DNA of 64,000 bases from an uncultured Clostridia bacterium (GTDB taxonomy: Bacteria > Bacillota > Clostridia > HGM11514), in assembly GCA_934464705.1 (NCBI GenBank), contig CAKSKB010000014.1, forward strand, positions 1-64,000, read 5' to 3'. Positions 7,374-15,845 of this stretch are shown piece by piece. Below the pieces are notes generated by a model. It searched no databases and was not told the DNA's origin. It saw nothing but the letters and a program-made list of their open reading frames with translations. Position 1 is the stretch's first letter. Every line of letters begins with the position of its first letter. A program made the position numbers and the translations under genes.

Positions 7374-8097
7374 TGACTATTATATAAAGCGTTTTGTTTC
7401 GGCAATGAGGGTAGCTGACAAAAAAGGGCATTGCATAGAGATGAATTGCCGCAGAAATTCGTGCATAATATTTATGCAGAGCGGACGGATAGAGTTTTCG
7501 TTTGACGGGAAAAGCGTTATCGCCGACTGCGACAACCCGATTTATATTCCGTTCGGCGCAAGCTACAAAAACGAATCGCTGAGCGATTCAGCGGCTTTGA
7601 TGATTAACTTTGACGACAGCCGTATGTATGATGAGATTTCACCGCTGCCCAAAATCGGACAGGTTATTTTTGAGGATATGTTTGCAAAAGTTGAGTCGCT
7701 CTCGGTTTTGCCCGGGATTTCTGCTAAATCCGAAATTATGTCGGTTTTATATGAACTTCTTTCGGCTGTTTTTAAAAGAGCCGGTTCTTCGTCGGCGATT
7801 TTCAATTCGGCGGCTGAATATATGGGCAGCTGCATCGGAAATTCGGAAACAACGGTTTCGTCGGTTGCTGCGCATTTGAGCGTCAGCTGCACTTATCTGA
7901 ACCGTATATTCCTTAAAACTTGCGGAATGACGCCGTTTAAGTATCTCACAAAGCTTCGTATGGAAAAAGCGGCGGCACACCTTGCAGTCGGGTTTTCGGT
8001 CGGGGAAACGGCAGAGCTTTGCGGCTACAGTGATATATATCAGTTCAGCCGTGCGTTTAAAAAATACTATTCATGTTCACCGAATAAAATGAAGTAA
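7366..8097 (+). CDS. AraC-family transcriptional regulator
   Basis: About 243 residues: an N-terminal cupin-like ligand domain (about 15-110) and a C-terminal double helix-turn-helix (about 145-243, with VAAHLSVSCTYLNRIFLKTCGMTPFKYLTKLRMEKAA and the second helix pair in GYSDIYQFSRAFKKYYSCSPNKMK). ATG 7366 overlaps the end of the oxidoreductase by eight bases, indicating translational coupling. It probably activates its own operon or the SDR operon downstream when a sugar is present. Confidence 0.92.
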   Translation: MNDDYYIKRFVSAMRVADKKGHCIEMNCRRNSCIIFMQSGRIEFSFDGKSVIADCDNPIYIPFGASYKNESLSDSAALMINFDDSRMYDEISPLPKIGQVIFEDMFAKVESLSVLPGISAKSEIMSVLYELLSAVFKRAGSSSAIFNSAAEYMGSCIGNSETTVSSVAAHLSVSCTYLNRIFLKTCGMTPFKYLTKLRMEKAAAHLAVGFSVGETAELCGYSDIYQFSRAFKKYYSCSPNKMK

Positions 8098-8133
8098 GTT
8101 TTGTTTTGGCTAAAAAACAGATTGTTTTTGCTA

Positions 8134-8187
8134 TTTACACTCTCCTGATTTTTTTATATAATTTGAGTATAAAAATCAGGGGAGTGT
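8134..8187 (+). promoter_or_regulatory. Promoter of the SDR operon inside a 17-bp inverted repeat
   Basis: TTTACA (8134-8139), 17-bp spacer, TATAAT (8157-8162). Two 17-bp arms with one mismatch (8137-8153 and 8171-8187) enclose the -10. The right arm contains the Shine-Dalgarno CAGGGGAG (8177-8184) of the SDR gene. In a transcript reading through from the AraC gene the two arms would pair and hide the ribosome site; alternatively they form a protein-binding dyad. Confidence 0.65.
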
Positions 8188-8191
8188 TTTT

Positions 8192-8920
8192 ATGAACTTC
8201 AAAGGAAAAACGGCAATTATAACGGGCGTTTCGCACGGGATAGGCAAGGCTGCGGCGCTTAAACTTGCGGAATTGGGTGCAAAGCTTGTGCTTGCAGATA
8301 TTAACGAAAAGGGTCTTGCCGAAACCGCCGCAGCCGCACAGAAAGCCGGTGCGGAGATTATGGCGTTAACGCTTGATGTGTCCGATGAACGGGCGGTTTT
8401 TGAGGCTGCCGAAAAGGCGGAAAATCATTTCGGCAGAATCGATATTCTCATAAACAACGCAGGAATTTACAATACATGGGGTGCATTTGAGGATTCAGAT
8501 CCGGAAAGCTGGAAGCAAAAGATAAATGTTAATATTTTGGGCACAATGTATTTCTCCAAAGCCGTGATACCGTATATGAAGAAAAACGGCGGCGGAAAAA
8601 TAGTCAACATCGGCTCCGTTGCCGGGGTTTACGGGGTTACGAATATGGCTGACTATTCCATGACAAAAGGCGCAGTAATTGCGTTCACGAAGGTTCTGGC
8701 AAAGGAACTTGGAGCGCATAAAATAAATGTAAATGCGGTATCTCCCGGCAGTATTGATGTAACCGACAACCACTCAAATCCCATGACGGAACACTCGTTT
8801 TTGGGGCGCGCCGGAACGCCCGAGGAGTGCGCAAATGTGATTGTGTTTCTTGCGAGCGATGAGGCAGACTATGTAAACGGTCAGAACTGGCTTGTTGACG
8901 GCTGCCGAAAGCATATGTAA
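8192..8920 (+). CDS. Short-chain dehydrogenase/reductase (SDR), classical type
   Basis: 242 residues with the cofactor motif TGVSHGIG (11-18), NNAG, the catalytic Ser before the YSMTK (Tyr-x3-Lys) motif, and the usual C-terminal FLASDEADYVNGQ. Asp at the end of beta-2 (VLADINEKG) favours NAD+ over NADP+. It probably oxidises a hydroxyl of a sugar, cyclitol or shikimate-like ring compound. The next gene, 13 bases downstream, encodes a dehydroquinase-like protein, so the two probably act in sequence. Confidence 0.92.
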   Translation: MNFKGKTAIITGVSHGIGKAAALKLAELGAKLVLADINEKGLAETAAAAQKAGAEIMALTLDVSDERAVFEAAEKAENHFGRIDILINNAGIYNTWGAFEDSDPESWKQKINVNILGTMYFSKAVIPYMKKNGGGKIVNIGSVAGVYGVTNMADYSMTKGAVIAFTKVLAKELGAHKINVNAVSPGSIDVTDNHSNPMTEHSFLGRAGTPEECANVIVFLASDEADYVNGQNWLVDGCRKHM

Positions 8921-8933
8921 AGGGGGAATATTT

Positions 8934-9674
8934 GTGTTTTTGAGAAATGACAGACCGACCGTAACGGCTATGCTTAAATCCGATACCCCGGACGGGCTTA
9001 TTTCGGAGATTAACGAAATCAAGAAGATTGGTACCGATGCTTTCGGGTTTCAGATTGATTATTTAAAGCATGAATACAGAAACAAAGATGTTTATAAGCT
9101 TCTTTTTTCAGAAATGGGTGCGCCGTGCTATGTGACTGATTACAGAGCCGGAAACAAAGGCGTAAGCGATGAAAAACTGGCGGAAGGACTTCTGGAAGCA
9201 GCCGCCTGCGGCGGAAGTCTTCTGGATATTCCGGGCGGTATGTTCGATGCGGAAAACGGTGAGTTTTCTGAAAATCCCGATGCCGTGAAAAAACAAAAGG
9301 AGCTTATCGGGAAGGTGCATTCTCTCGGCTGCGGAGCGCTTATGTCATCACATATTTTTGATGAATTTGTACCGGAAAACGAAATTGTAAAAATAGCAAA
9401 ATGTCATGAAGAAAGAGGCGCTGACATTGCAAAAATCGTTGCAAGGGCAGATAATGCCGATGAACTTGACCGCTGTTTGGCGTTAACCATCAGATTAAAA
9501 CATGAACTTGGTATACCGTTTCTGTTTTTAATTAACGGAAATGCCTGCCGTATCCACAGGATTGTAAATCCGCTTTTGGGGAGCTGCATGTATCTTGCCC
9601 AAGTCAAAAAAACGGCTGAAAATCAGCCGCTTCTTACAGAAGTTAATGATATTATGAAGATGTGCCGTTATTAA
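8934..9674 (+). CDS. Type I 3-dehydroquinate dehydratase-like protein (TIM-barrel Schiff-base lyase)
   Basis: About 246 residues; start GTG 8934 after AAGGGGGAA. The fold and catalytic residues of class I aldolase-like AroD can be placed: catalytic His140 (in MSSHIFDEF), Schiff-base Lys167 (in ADIAKIVARADNADE), and the C-terminal Arg and GS segment (NACRIHRIVNPLLGSCMYLA). The conserved ELR-x-D strand is altered (GFQIDYL), and it sits with an SDR and an AraC/Gfo-Idh operon rather than with aro genes. A catabolic dehydratase for quinate/shikimate- or cyclitol-type compounds is therefore more likely than the biosynthetic AroD, but true AroD activity cannot be excluded. Confidence 0.75.
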   Translation: MFLRNDRPTVTAMLKSDTPDGLISEINEIKKIGTDAFGFQIDYLKHEYRNKDVYKLLFSEMGAPCYVTDYRAGNKGVSDEKLAEGLLEAAACGGSLLDIPGGMFDAENGEFSENPDAVKKQKELIGKVHSLGCGALMSSHIFDEFVPENEIVKIAKCHEERGADIAKIVARADNADELDRCLALTIRLKHELGIPFLFLINGNACRIHRIVNPLLGSCMYLAQVKKTAENQPLLTEVNDIMKMCRY

Positions 9675-9676
9675 AA

Positions 9677-9710
9677 AATGAAGCTTCCCGATGTTTCGGG
9701 AAGCTTCATT
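9677..9710. terminator. Bidirectional terminator
   Basis: Perfect 15-bp stem (aatgaagcttcccga / tcgggaagcttcatt) with a 4-nt TGTT loop between the convergent dehydroquinase-like and ddh genes. Confidence 0.9.
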
Positions 9711-9712
9711 TA

Positions 9713-10696
9713 TTACAGAAGATGGCTTATAAGCTCATCGTTTGTTTTTGGTGAAAGATAAGCCGGCGGAACATCAAAAACCGTCTTGCAGCCGCTTAAG
9801 CCTTCCTTGTTCATTCTCACCGCCGCTCTTGCGTATGCCACAAGAACGGAAGATGTAAATTCCGGGTTTGAATCAAGCTTGAGGCTGTACTCGATAACAT
9901 GATTGTTTTCGCCGTCAAGCCCTGTTTTGCCGCAGCGGATTACGAAACCGCCGTGCGGGAGGGCTGCGTGGTTCTTTTTAAGCTCCTCCTCGGAAACAAA
10001 ATGAACTGTAGTGTTATAATCGGAAAAGTAATTGGGCATTTCTTTAATTTCTTTTTCGATTCTTGCCTTGTCAGCACCTTCGGAAACCGCAACAAAGCAC
10101 TCTCTTTCGTGCTTTTCGCGTGTGGTAAGTTCGGGATTTTTGCCGCTCCTTACCGCTTCAAGAGCCGAATCAACAGGTATGGTGTACTGCCTTGCATCAA
10201 CAACTCCGTCAATTCGTCTTATTGCATCGGAGTGCCCCTGGCTGACGCCCTTGCCCCAGAATGTGTAATCCTTGCCGTCAGGGAGAATGCTTTCGGCAAA
10301 AATTCGGTTGAGTGAAAACAGCCCCGGATCCCAGCCGACCGAAATCATCGCTATTTTCCCTGCCGCCTTTGCCGCATTATCGACATTTTTGAAATGTTCC
10401 GGAATTTTAGCATGTGTATCAAAACTGTCGATTACGTTAAAATATCTTGCAAGCTCGGGCGTCTGCTTCGGTAAATCAGTTGCGCTTCCTCCGCAGATTA
10501 TAAGAACATCTATGCTGTCCTTATGACTTGTGATTTCGTCCATCGCAAAAACCTTTGCGCCGGTCTTTGTTACAACCGTCGATGGATCTCTTCTTGAAAA
10601 AATTCCGTAAAGCTCTGTATCGGGATTTTGCTTTATTGCAGCTTCAACCCCTCGCCCGAGATTGCCGTAGCCTGCGATTGCAAGTTTTATTGCCAT
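9713..10696 (-). CDS. ddh: meso-Diaminopimelate D-dehydrogenase
   Basis: 327 residues. N-terminal NADP-binding motif GYGNLGRGVE (about 9-18) and IFSRRDP; conserved core with DSFDTHAKIP, MISVGWDPGLFSLNR, and FWGKGVSQGHSDAIRRI match bacterial meso-DAP dehydrogenase along its whole length. It makes meso-diaminopimelate directly from tetrahydrodipicolinate and ammonia with NADPH, a one-step route for lysine and peptidoglycan. The start follows GAGGAG. It lies 23 bases downstream of glyS and is probably transcribed with it. Confidence 0.96.
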   Translation of the reverse strand: MAIKLAIAGYGNLGRGVEAAIKQNPDTELYGIFSRRDPSTVVTKTGAKVFAMDEITSHKDSIDVLIICGGSATDLPKQTPELARYFNVIDSFDTHAKIPEHFKNVDNAAKAAGKIAMISVGWDPGLFSLNRIFAESILPDGKDYTFWGKGVSQGHSDAIRRIDGVVDARQYTIPVDSALEAVRSGKNPELTTREKHERECFVAVSEGADKARIEKEIKEMPNYFSDYNTTVHFVSEEELKKNHAALPHGGFVIRCGKTGLDGENNHVIEYSLKLDSNPEFTSSVLVAYARAAVRMNKEGLSGCKTVFDVPPAYLSPKTNDELISHLL

Positions 10697-10719
10697 GGTT
10701 TTCAGCTCCTCAAAAAGAT

Positions 10720-12105
10720 TTAGAATTTGATTCTTTCGTTGATATATGCCTTTACATCTTCGATTTTAATTCTTTCCTGCTCCATAGAATCTCTTTCACG
10801 AACCGTTACGCAGCCGTCTTCTTCGGAATCAAAATCATAAGTGATGCAGAAGGGAGTTCCGATTTCGTCCTGTCTTCTGTATCTTTTGCCTATGCTGCCG
10901 GCCTCGTCAAATTCGCATCTGAAGTCCTTGGCAAGGTCAAAATAAAGTTCCTGTGCTTTTTCCGAAAGCTTCTTTGAAAGCGGCAGAATTGCAGCCTTAA
11001 TCGGTGCAATTGCCGGATGGAAATGCATAACAACTCTTGTGTCGTTCTTCTCGGCGTCAACAACCTCTTCATCGTAAGCTTCAACCAAAAACGCAAGCGT
11101 AACACGGTCTGCGCCCAACGACGGCTCAATGCAGTAGGGAATATATCTTTCGTTTGTTACGGGGTCGATATACTCCATCTTTTCGCCTGAATGTTCACTG
11201 TGGGATTTGAGGTCAAAATCGGTTCTGTCGGCGATTCCCCAGAGCTCGCCCCAGCCGAACGGGAACATAAATTCAAAGTCTGTCGTTGCGTTGGAATAAT
11301 GCGAAAGTTCTTCGGGGTCATGGTCACGGAGCTTGAGGTTTTCTTCCTTTATGCCGAGCCCGAGAAGCCAGTTTTTGCAGTAATCTTTCCAGTATGCGAA
11401 CCACTTGAGGTCCTCACCGGGTGCGCAGAAAAATTCAAGTTCCATCTGCTCAAATTCACGGATTCTGAAAATAAAGTTTCCGGGAGTGATTTCGTTTCTG
11501 AAGGATTTACCTATCTGGGCGATTCCGAACGGGATTTTCTTTCTTGTGGTCCTCTGAACATTCTTGAAGTTTACAAAAATACCCTGTGCGGTTTCCGGAC
11601 GGAGATAAATTTCGGATTTTGAATCCTCCGTTACGCCCTGGAAGGTCTTGAACATCATGTTGAACTTCCTGATGTCCGTAAAATCATGTGAGCCGCAGCC
11701 GGGGCAGGCAATGCCCTTTTCTTTTATGTAATCTGTCATCTGTTCATTCGACCAGCCGGCAACATTAATGCCCGGTTCCGCTTCTTCAATAAGCTGGTCG
11801 GCTCTGTATCTTGCTTTGCAGTTTTTGCAGTCCATAAGCGGGTCATTGAAGTTTGAAATATGCCCGGACGCAACCCAGGTTTCGGGGTTCATGAGGATTG
11901 CTGCGTCAAGCCCTACATTGTAAGGCGACTCCTGCACAAACTTCTTCCACCATGCACGCTTAACATTGTTTTTAAGTTCAACTCCGAGGGGACCGTAATC
12001 CCAGGCATTTGCAAGCCCTCCGTAGATTTCGCTGCCGGGGTAAACGAAGCCTCTGCCCTTGCAGAGCGCGACAATTTTGTCCATTGTTTTATCTCTATTG
12101 TTCAT
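10720..12105 (-). CDS. glyS: Glycine--tRNA ligase (homodimeric, class II)
   Basis: About 461 residues; charges tRNA-Gly. Class II motifs are visible: motif 2 in [21 protein letters not shown] and motif 3 in [10 protein letters not shown], with the anticodon-binding domain at the C-terminus ([21 protein letters not shown]). N-terminal [21 protein letters not shown] is typical of the alpha2 enzyme, not the alpha2-beta2 GlyQ/GlyS. ATG 12105 is preferred to ATG 12111 because AGGAG ends eight bases before it. There is no T-box leader: the promoter lies only about 35 bases upstream. Confidence 0.96.
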   Translation of the reverse strand: MNNRDKTMDKIVALCKGRGFVYPGSEIYGGLANAWDYGPLGVELKNNVKRAWWKKFVQESPYNVGLDAAILMNPETWVASGHISNFNDPLMDCKNCKARYRADQLIEEAEPGINVAGWSNEQMTDYIKEKGIACPGCGSHDFTDIRKFNMMFKTFQGVTEDSKSEIYLRPETAQGIFVNFKNVQRTTRKKIPFGIAQIGKSFRNEITPGNFIFRIREFEQMELEFFCAPGEDLKWFAYWKDYCKNWLLGLGIKEENLKLRDHDPEELSHYSNATTDFEFMFPFGWGELWGIADRTDFDLKSHSEHSGEKMEYIDPVTNERYIPYCIEPSLGADRVTLAFLVEAYDEEVVDAEKNDTRVVMHFHPAIAPIKAAILPLSKKLSEKAQELYFDLAKDFRCEFDEAGSIGKRYRRQDEIGTPFCITYDFDSEEDGCVTVRERDSMEQERIKIEDVKAYINERIKF

Positions 12106-12139
12106 GTCCATTGCTCCTTATAAAAATTTACATATATAT

Positions 12140-12168
12140 ATCATACAAAATTGTGATAAATTTGTCAA
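12140..12168 (-). promoter_or_regulatory. Promoter of glyS-ddh
   Basis: Minus strand TTGACA (12168-12163), 17-bp spacer, TATGAT (12145-12140). Confidence 0.65.
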
Positions 12169-12211
12169 GAGTATAATATATTAAAGAATAAAAATTTTTG
12201 GAGTGTTGTTT

Positions 12212-13120
12212 GTGAAAAATGCTGTCAAAACCGCTTTTTTGCTGTGTTCATCGCTTATCGGCGCAGGATTTGCCACCGGAAGGGAAATTTGCGAGTTCTT
12301 TCCGCCGAACGGTATGTGGGGGACTTTGTCGGCTGTTTTTTCATGTGCTCTTATGGCAGTGTTTACATATTTTATCATAAAATACGGCGAAATGATTTCG
12401 CAGAACATCGTTTATCGCATATTTGTTTTTCTGTTTCTTGTTTGTGCGGCGTCCGCAATGCTTGCCGGGGCGTCGGTGTTTCCGGGCGGCAGAATAATCA
12501 TGACTGTTCTTGTAGCGCTTACCTATGCTGCCGGGCTTTCGGGCATTGAAACCGCAGCGCTTGTGCTTACTCCGATTATGGCATCATATATTTTTGTTTC
12601 CGCATTTCTGCACGGAAGTGCCGCAATTCCGCCGTTTTCGGGACTTCCTTCTCATCCGTTTATTTATGCCGGATATAATTTGATTTCGTTTCCGATTTTG
12701 CTTAAAAATATAAAAACAGAAAAGCCTTTTGCGGTTTCCGCCGTTTTGTTTGCCGTTATGGCACCGCTTACGGCTGCCGTGTGCTTTTTGACAAACGGAT
12801 TCAGCGATTTTGAAATGCCGCTTTTTTCTGCCGTGGGCGGAGGCGTTTTGTGCGGATTTGTGCTGTTTTCCGCAATGTATACAACCGCTGCCTGCTCGGC
12901 TTTCTGCATGGCTGACATTGCCGGCAAAAAATACGGATATTTCGGAATTTTTATGTCATTTTGCACATCGTTTTTCGGGTTCGGAAAAATTGTGTCAACG
13001 GGGTATAGAGTGTTCGGAATAATCGGGTTTGCGGTATGCATGTTTATAGGCAGCGGCAGTTTTTATAAACCAAAACGGAGAAATACGGCGAAATACAGAG
13101 AAATAAATAGAATTTGTTAG
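12212..13120 (+). CDS. YkvI-like membrane transporter (LeuT-fold)
   Basis: About 302 residues and nine to ten hydrophobic helices. The first helix contains SSLIGAGFATGREICEFF, the unwound-helix signature (GAGFATGQE) of the YkvI family, distant relatives of amino-acid transporters of the LeuT superfamily. Start GTG 12212 lies eight bases after GGAG. Substrate unknown. It stands alone, divergent from glyS. Confidence 0.85.
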   Translation: MKNAVKTAFLLCSSLIGAGFATGREICEFFPPNGMWGTLSAVFSCALMAVFTYFIIKYGEMISQNIVYRIFVFLFLVCAASAMLAGASVFPGGRIIMTVLVALTYAAGLSGIETAALVLTPIMASYIFVSAFLHGSAAIPPFSGLPSHPFIYAGYNLISFPILLKNIKTEKPFAVSAVLFAVMAPLTAAVCFLTNGFSDFEMPLFSAVGGGVLCGFVLFSAMYTTAACSAFCMADIAGKKYGYFGIFMSFCTSFFGFGKIVSTGYRVFGIIGFAVCMFIGSGSFYKPKRRNTAKYREINRIC

Positions 13121-13151
13121 TTATTGCTGTGTTATATGCGTTAAAATGCAG

Positions 13152-13180
13152 TTGAAAAACAGCGGTTTATATTATATAAT
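13152..13180 (+). promoter_or_regulatory. Promoter upstream of the tRNA-Pro region
   Basis: TTGAAA (13152-13157), 17-bp spacer, TATAAT (13175-13180). The first sequence it would transcribe is the partial tRNA copy at 13193, not the complete tRNA at 13344, which has no equally good promoter of its own. Confidence 0.65.
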
Positions 13181-13192
13181 ACTATAGTTGTG

Positions 13193-13360
13193 ATTTCGGG
13201 GTGTAGCGCAGTTTAAGCTGATGTCCCAAAAACACAAGGAAAAACGCAGTGTTTTTGGCTGACAGAACTTATGCGTAGCGTAGCGGAATTAATTTAATTT
13301 TAAAATTTGCTGTTATTGAGAAAATAAGTACATATTATTATTTCGGGGTGTAGCGCAGTT
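13193..13360 (+). repeat. 21-bp direct repeat of the tRNA-Pro 5' end around a 126-bp insert
   Basis: The 21 bases 13193-13213 recur exactly at 13340-13360, where they form the 5' end (acceptor and D-stem) of the intact tRNA. The 126 bases between have imperfect inverted ends (13214 TAAG and CCAAAAACAC; GTGTTTTTGG and CTTA near 13270) that give a 10-bp hairpin. This looks like a small insertion that duplicated the start of the tRNA gene, or a partial tandem duplication. Confidence 0.7.
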
Positions 13361-13416
13361 GGTAGCGCGCGACATTTGGGATGTTGAGGCCGCAGGTTCG
13401 AACCCTGTCACTCCGA
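13344..13416 (+). tRNA. tRNA-Pro (anticodon UGG)
   Basis: Complete cloverleaf: 7-bp acceptor (CGGGGTG with CACTCCG, one G.T), D arm GCGC/GCGC, anticodon stem CGACA/TGTTG with loop TTTGGGA (anticodon TGG), T arm GCAGG-TTCGAAC-CCTGT, discriminator A. CCA is not encoded. A terminator follows. Confidence 0.95.
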
Positions 13417-13428
13417 TGTTTGAAATTT

Positions 13429-13463
13429 CCGCATAATTGCTGATAAATTCAGCGGTTATGCGG
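13429..13463 (+). terminator. Terminator of tRNA-Pro(UGG)
   Basis: Stem CCGCATAA/TTATGCGG plus inner GCTG/CAGC, followed by ATTTTG. The 48 bases 13416-13463 recur with one change after the second tRNA-Pro (59634-59681). Confidence 0.75.
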
Positions 13464-13546
13464 ATTTTGTGTATACAAATTACCGATAAAATGCAAATTA
13501 AATATTTAATTGCAAAAAAATTGCCACAATTCCGTAATTTGCAGCC

Positions 13547-13575
13547 TTGACAAATCGGGCAAATTAGCGTATTAT
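13547..13575 (+). promoter_or_regulatory. Promoter of the nfnAB operon
   Basis: TTGACA (13547-13552), 17-bp spacer, TATTAT (13570-13575); the start codon lies about 33 bases further on. Confidence 0.7.
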
Positions 13576-13608
13576 ATAATTAAGAATAATTATAAGGAGA
13601 TGTGAAGC

Positions 13609-14457
13609 TTGGCATATAAAATTTTAACCAAGAAAATTTTGAATCCGCAGATTTTTCTGATGGAGGTTGAAGCTCCGCTTGTTGCAAGAAAAGCCGAGCC
13701 GGGTCAGTTTATTATACTGAGGACAAACGAATACGGCGAAAGAGTGCCTTTTACAATTGCCGACTTTGACCGCAAAAAAGGAACGGTTACGATAATTGTG
13801 CAGGTTGTAGGTAAAACCACACAGGATATGCTTAAAATGCAGGAAGGCGAATACCTTTCGGATTTTGCGGGACCGCTTGGGATTCCGACCGAACTCGAAG
13901 GTATTAAAAAGGCGGCTGTTATCGGCGGCGGTCTGGGTACTGCGATTGCGTATCCGCAGGCAAAAAAGCTCCACTCTCTCGGTGCGGATGTTACGGTTAT
14001 AACCGGTTTCAGAAACAAAGACCTCGTTATTTTGGAGGACGAGCTGAAAGCGGTTTCGGACAAGCTGATTATAACAACGGACGACGGCTCGAACGGGCTT
14101 CAGGGGTTTGTTACAGACAGGCTTAAGGAACAGATTGAAGCCGGCGAAAAATTCGATAAGGTTATTGCGATAGGACCGCTTGTAATGATGAGGGCGGTTT
14201 GCAATCTTACGGAGCAGTACGGTATTCCCACGGTTGTTTCAATGAACCCCGTTATGATTGACGGAACGGGAATGTGCGGCGGCTGCCGTGTTATTGTTGA
14301 CGGCGAAACAAAATTCGCCTGTGTTGACGGACCTGATTTTGACGGTCATAAAATTGACTGGCAGGCAGCGCTTAACCGACAGGGCATGTTCAAGGCTCAT
14401 GAGAAGCGTGCGTGCGAAGAAGGAATTTGCAGAATAGGGAGGTCTAACAATGCCTAA
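13609..14457 (+). CDS. nfnA: NfnA-like FAD/[2Fe-2S] subunit of NADH-dependent ferredoxin:NADP+ oxidoreductase
   Basis: 282 residues of the sulfide/dihydroorotate dehydrogenase-like FAD/NAD-binding family. FAD domain at about 1-100 (with GERVPFTIADFD), NAD-binding segment AAVIGGGLGTAIAYPQAK (about 102-120), and a C-terminal [2Fe-2S] site in GTGMCGGCRV...FACVDGPDFDGH. With the overlapping downstream gene it makes the NfnAB complex, which couples NADH, NADPH and ferredoxin by flavin-based electron bifurcation in anaerobes; a glutamate-synthase small-subunit role is the older annotation. Start is TTG 13609, eight bases after AAGGAG. Confidence 0.88.
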   Translation: MAYKILTKKILNPQIFLMEVEAPLVARKAEPGQFIILRTNEYGERVPFTIADFDRKKGTVTIIVQVVGKTTQDMLKMQEGEYLSDFAGPLGIPTELEGIKKAAVIGGGLGTAIAYPQAKKLHSLGADVTVITGFRNKDLVILEDELKAVSDKLIITTDDGSNGLQGFVTDRLKEQIEAGEKFDKVIAIGPLVMMRAVCNLTEQYGIPTVVSMNPVMIDGTGMCGGCRVIVDGETKFACVDGPDFDGHKIDWQAALNRQGMFKAHEKRACEEGICRIGRSNNA

Positions 14458-15838
14458 TATGTCAAATACCAAAAATCCGATGCCGGAACAGCCGGCAGAT
14501 GTAAGAAATAAAAACTTTCTTGAGGTTACAACGGGGTATACGGTTCAGATGGCACGCGACGAGGCGGAAAGATGTCTTAACTGCAAGCACAAGCCGTGTA
14601 TGGAGGGATGTCCGGTTTCGGTTAAGATTCCGGAGTTCATTTCTCTTGTAAGGGACGGCAAATTCGACGACGCATACTTTAAGATTACCGAAACAAATTC
14701 GCTTCCCGCGGTCTGCGGGCGCGTATGTCCTCAGGAAAAGCAGTGCGAAGCGAGGTGCGTAAGAGGTATAAAGGGCGAGCCTGTCGGAATCGGCAGACTG
14801 GAAAGATTTGTTGCCGATTACCATATGGAGCACGGCAGTGATGAAATCAAAGTACCGGAGCCGAACGGCAAATCGGTTGCCGTTGTAGGGTCGGGACCTT
14901 CCGGTCTTACAGCAGCCGGCGACCTTGCGAAGATGGGATATAAAGTTACGGTTTATGAGGCTTTCCACACACCGGGCGGTGTTCTGATGTACGGTATTCC
15001 GCAGTTCAGGCTTCCCAAAGAGATTGTTCAGAAGGAAATCGGAAAGCTTAAAGCCATGGGCGTTGATATTGAAACAAATGTAATCATCGGCAAAACCATA
15101 ACCGTGGACGAGCTTTTTGAGGAGTTCGGATTTGATGCGGTTTATATCGGTTCGGGTGCTGGGCTGCCTTCGTTCATGAAGATAAAAGGCGAAACACTCA
15201 ACGGCGTGTATTCCGCAAACGAGTTTCTTACGAGAATAAATCTTATGAAGGGGTATAAGTTCCCTGAGTATGATACGCCTGTGTTTATCGGCAAAAACGC
15301 TGCTGTTTTCGGCGGCGGCAATGTTGCAATGGACGCTGCGAGATGCGCTAAAAGGCTCGGTGCGGAAAATGTTTATATTGTTTACAGAAGGGGTAAAGAG
15401 GAACTTCCGGCGCGTGCGGAGGAGGTTATGCATGCGGAGGAAGAAGGAATCGAGTTTAAGCTTCTTCAGAATCCTACCGAGTTTATCGGAGATGAAAAGG
15501 GCTGGCTTACCGGCGTTAAGATAATCAATATGGAACTTGGCGAACCGGATGCTTCCGGCAGAAGAAGACCGGTTCCGATTGAAGGCAGCGAGCATATCCT
15601 TGATATCGATACTGCGATTATTGCAATCGGGCAGACGCCGAACCCCTTAATCAAGAACACCACAAAAGGTCTTGAAACAAATAAGAGGGGCTGCATTGTA
15701 GCAGACGATGACGGCGCAACCTCGAAAGAGCTTGTATATGCGGGCGGCGATGTTGTTACCGGTGCGGCAACCGTAATCCTTGCCATGGGCGCAGGAAAAA
15801 GAGCGGCTGCGGCAATCGATAGGGCGCTTAATAAATAA
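14450..15838 (+). CDS. nfnB: NfnB / NADPH-dependent glutamate synthase small-subunit-like flavoprotein
   Basis: 462 residues, often annotated gltA. An N-terminal domain binds two [4Fe-4S] clusters (CLNCKHKPCMEGCPVSVK at about 41-58 and CGRVCPQEKQCEARC at about 88-102). FAD binding at VVGSGPSGLTAAGDLAKMG (about 146), NADPH binding around AVFGGGNVAMDAARCAKRLG, and the C-terminal AGGDVVTGAATVILAMGAGK. No glutamate synthase large subunit is nearby, which supports the transhydrogenase assignment. It overlaps nfnA by eight bases, with its own GGGAGG site. Confidence 0.9.
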   Translation: MPNMSNTKNPMPEQPADVRNKNFLEVTTGYTVQMARDEAERCLNCKHKPCMEGCPVSVKIPEFISLVRDGKFDDAYFKITETNSLPAVCGRVCPQEKQCEARCVRGIKGEPVGIGRLERFVADYHMEHGSDEIKVPEPNGKSVAVVGSGPSGLTAAGDLAKMGYKVTVYEAFHTPGGVLMYGIPQFRLPKEIVQKEIGKLKAMGVDIETNVIIGKTITVDELFEEFGFDAVYIGSGAGLPSFMKIKGETLNGVYSANEFLTRINLMKGYKFPEYDTPVFIGKNAAVFGGGNVAMDAARCAKRLGAENVYIVYRRGKEELPARAEEVMHAEEEGIEFKLLQNPTEFIGDEKGWLTGVKIINMELGEPDASGRRRPVPIEGSEHILDIDTAIIAIGQTPNPLIKNTTKGLETNKRGCIVADDDGATSKELVYAGGDVVTGAATVILAMGAGKRAAAAIDRALNK

Positions 15839-15845
15839 TCGTAAA

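Noticed and set aside
12106..12202. Possible glycine T-box before glyS
   Set aside because: Only about 35 bases lie between the promoter and the start codon; there is no T-box consensus or terminator stem.
14462..15595. 377-codon minus-strand ORF opposite nfnB
   Set aside because: Antisense to a protein whose FeS and nucleotide motifs are all intact; no promoter or ribosome site.
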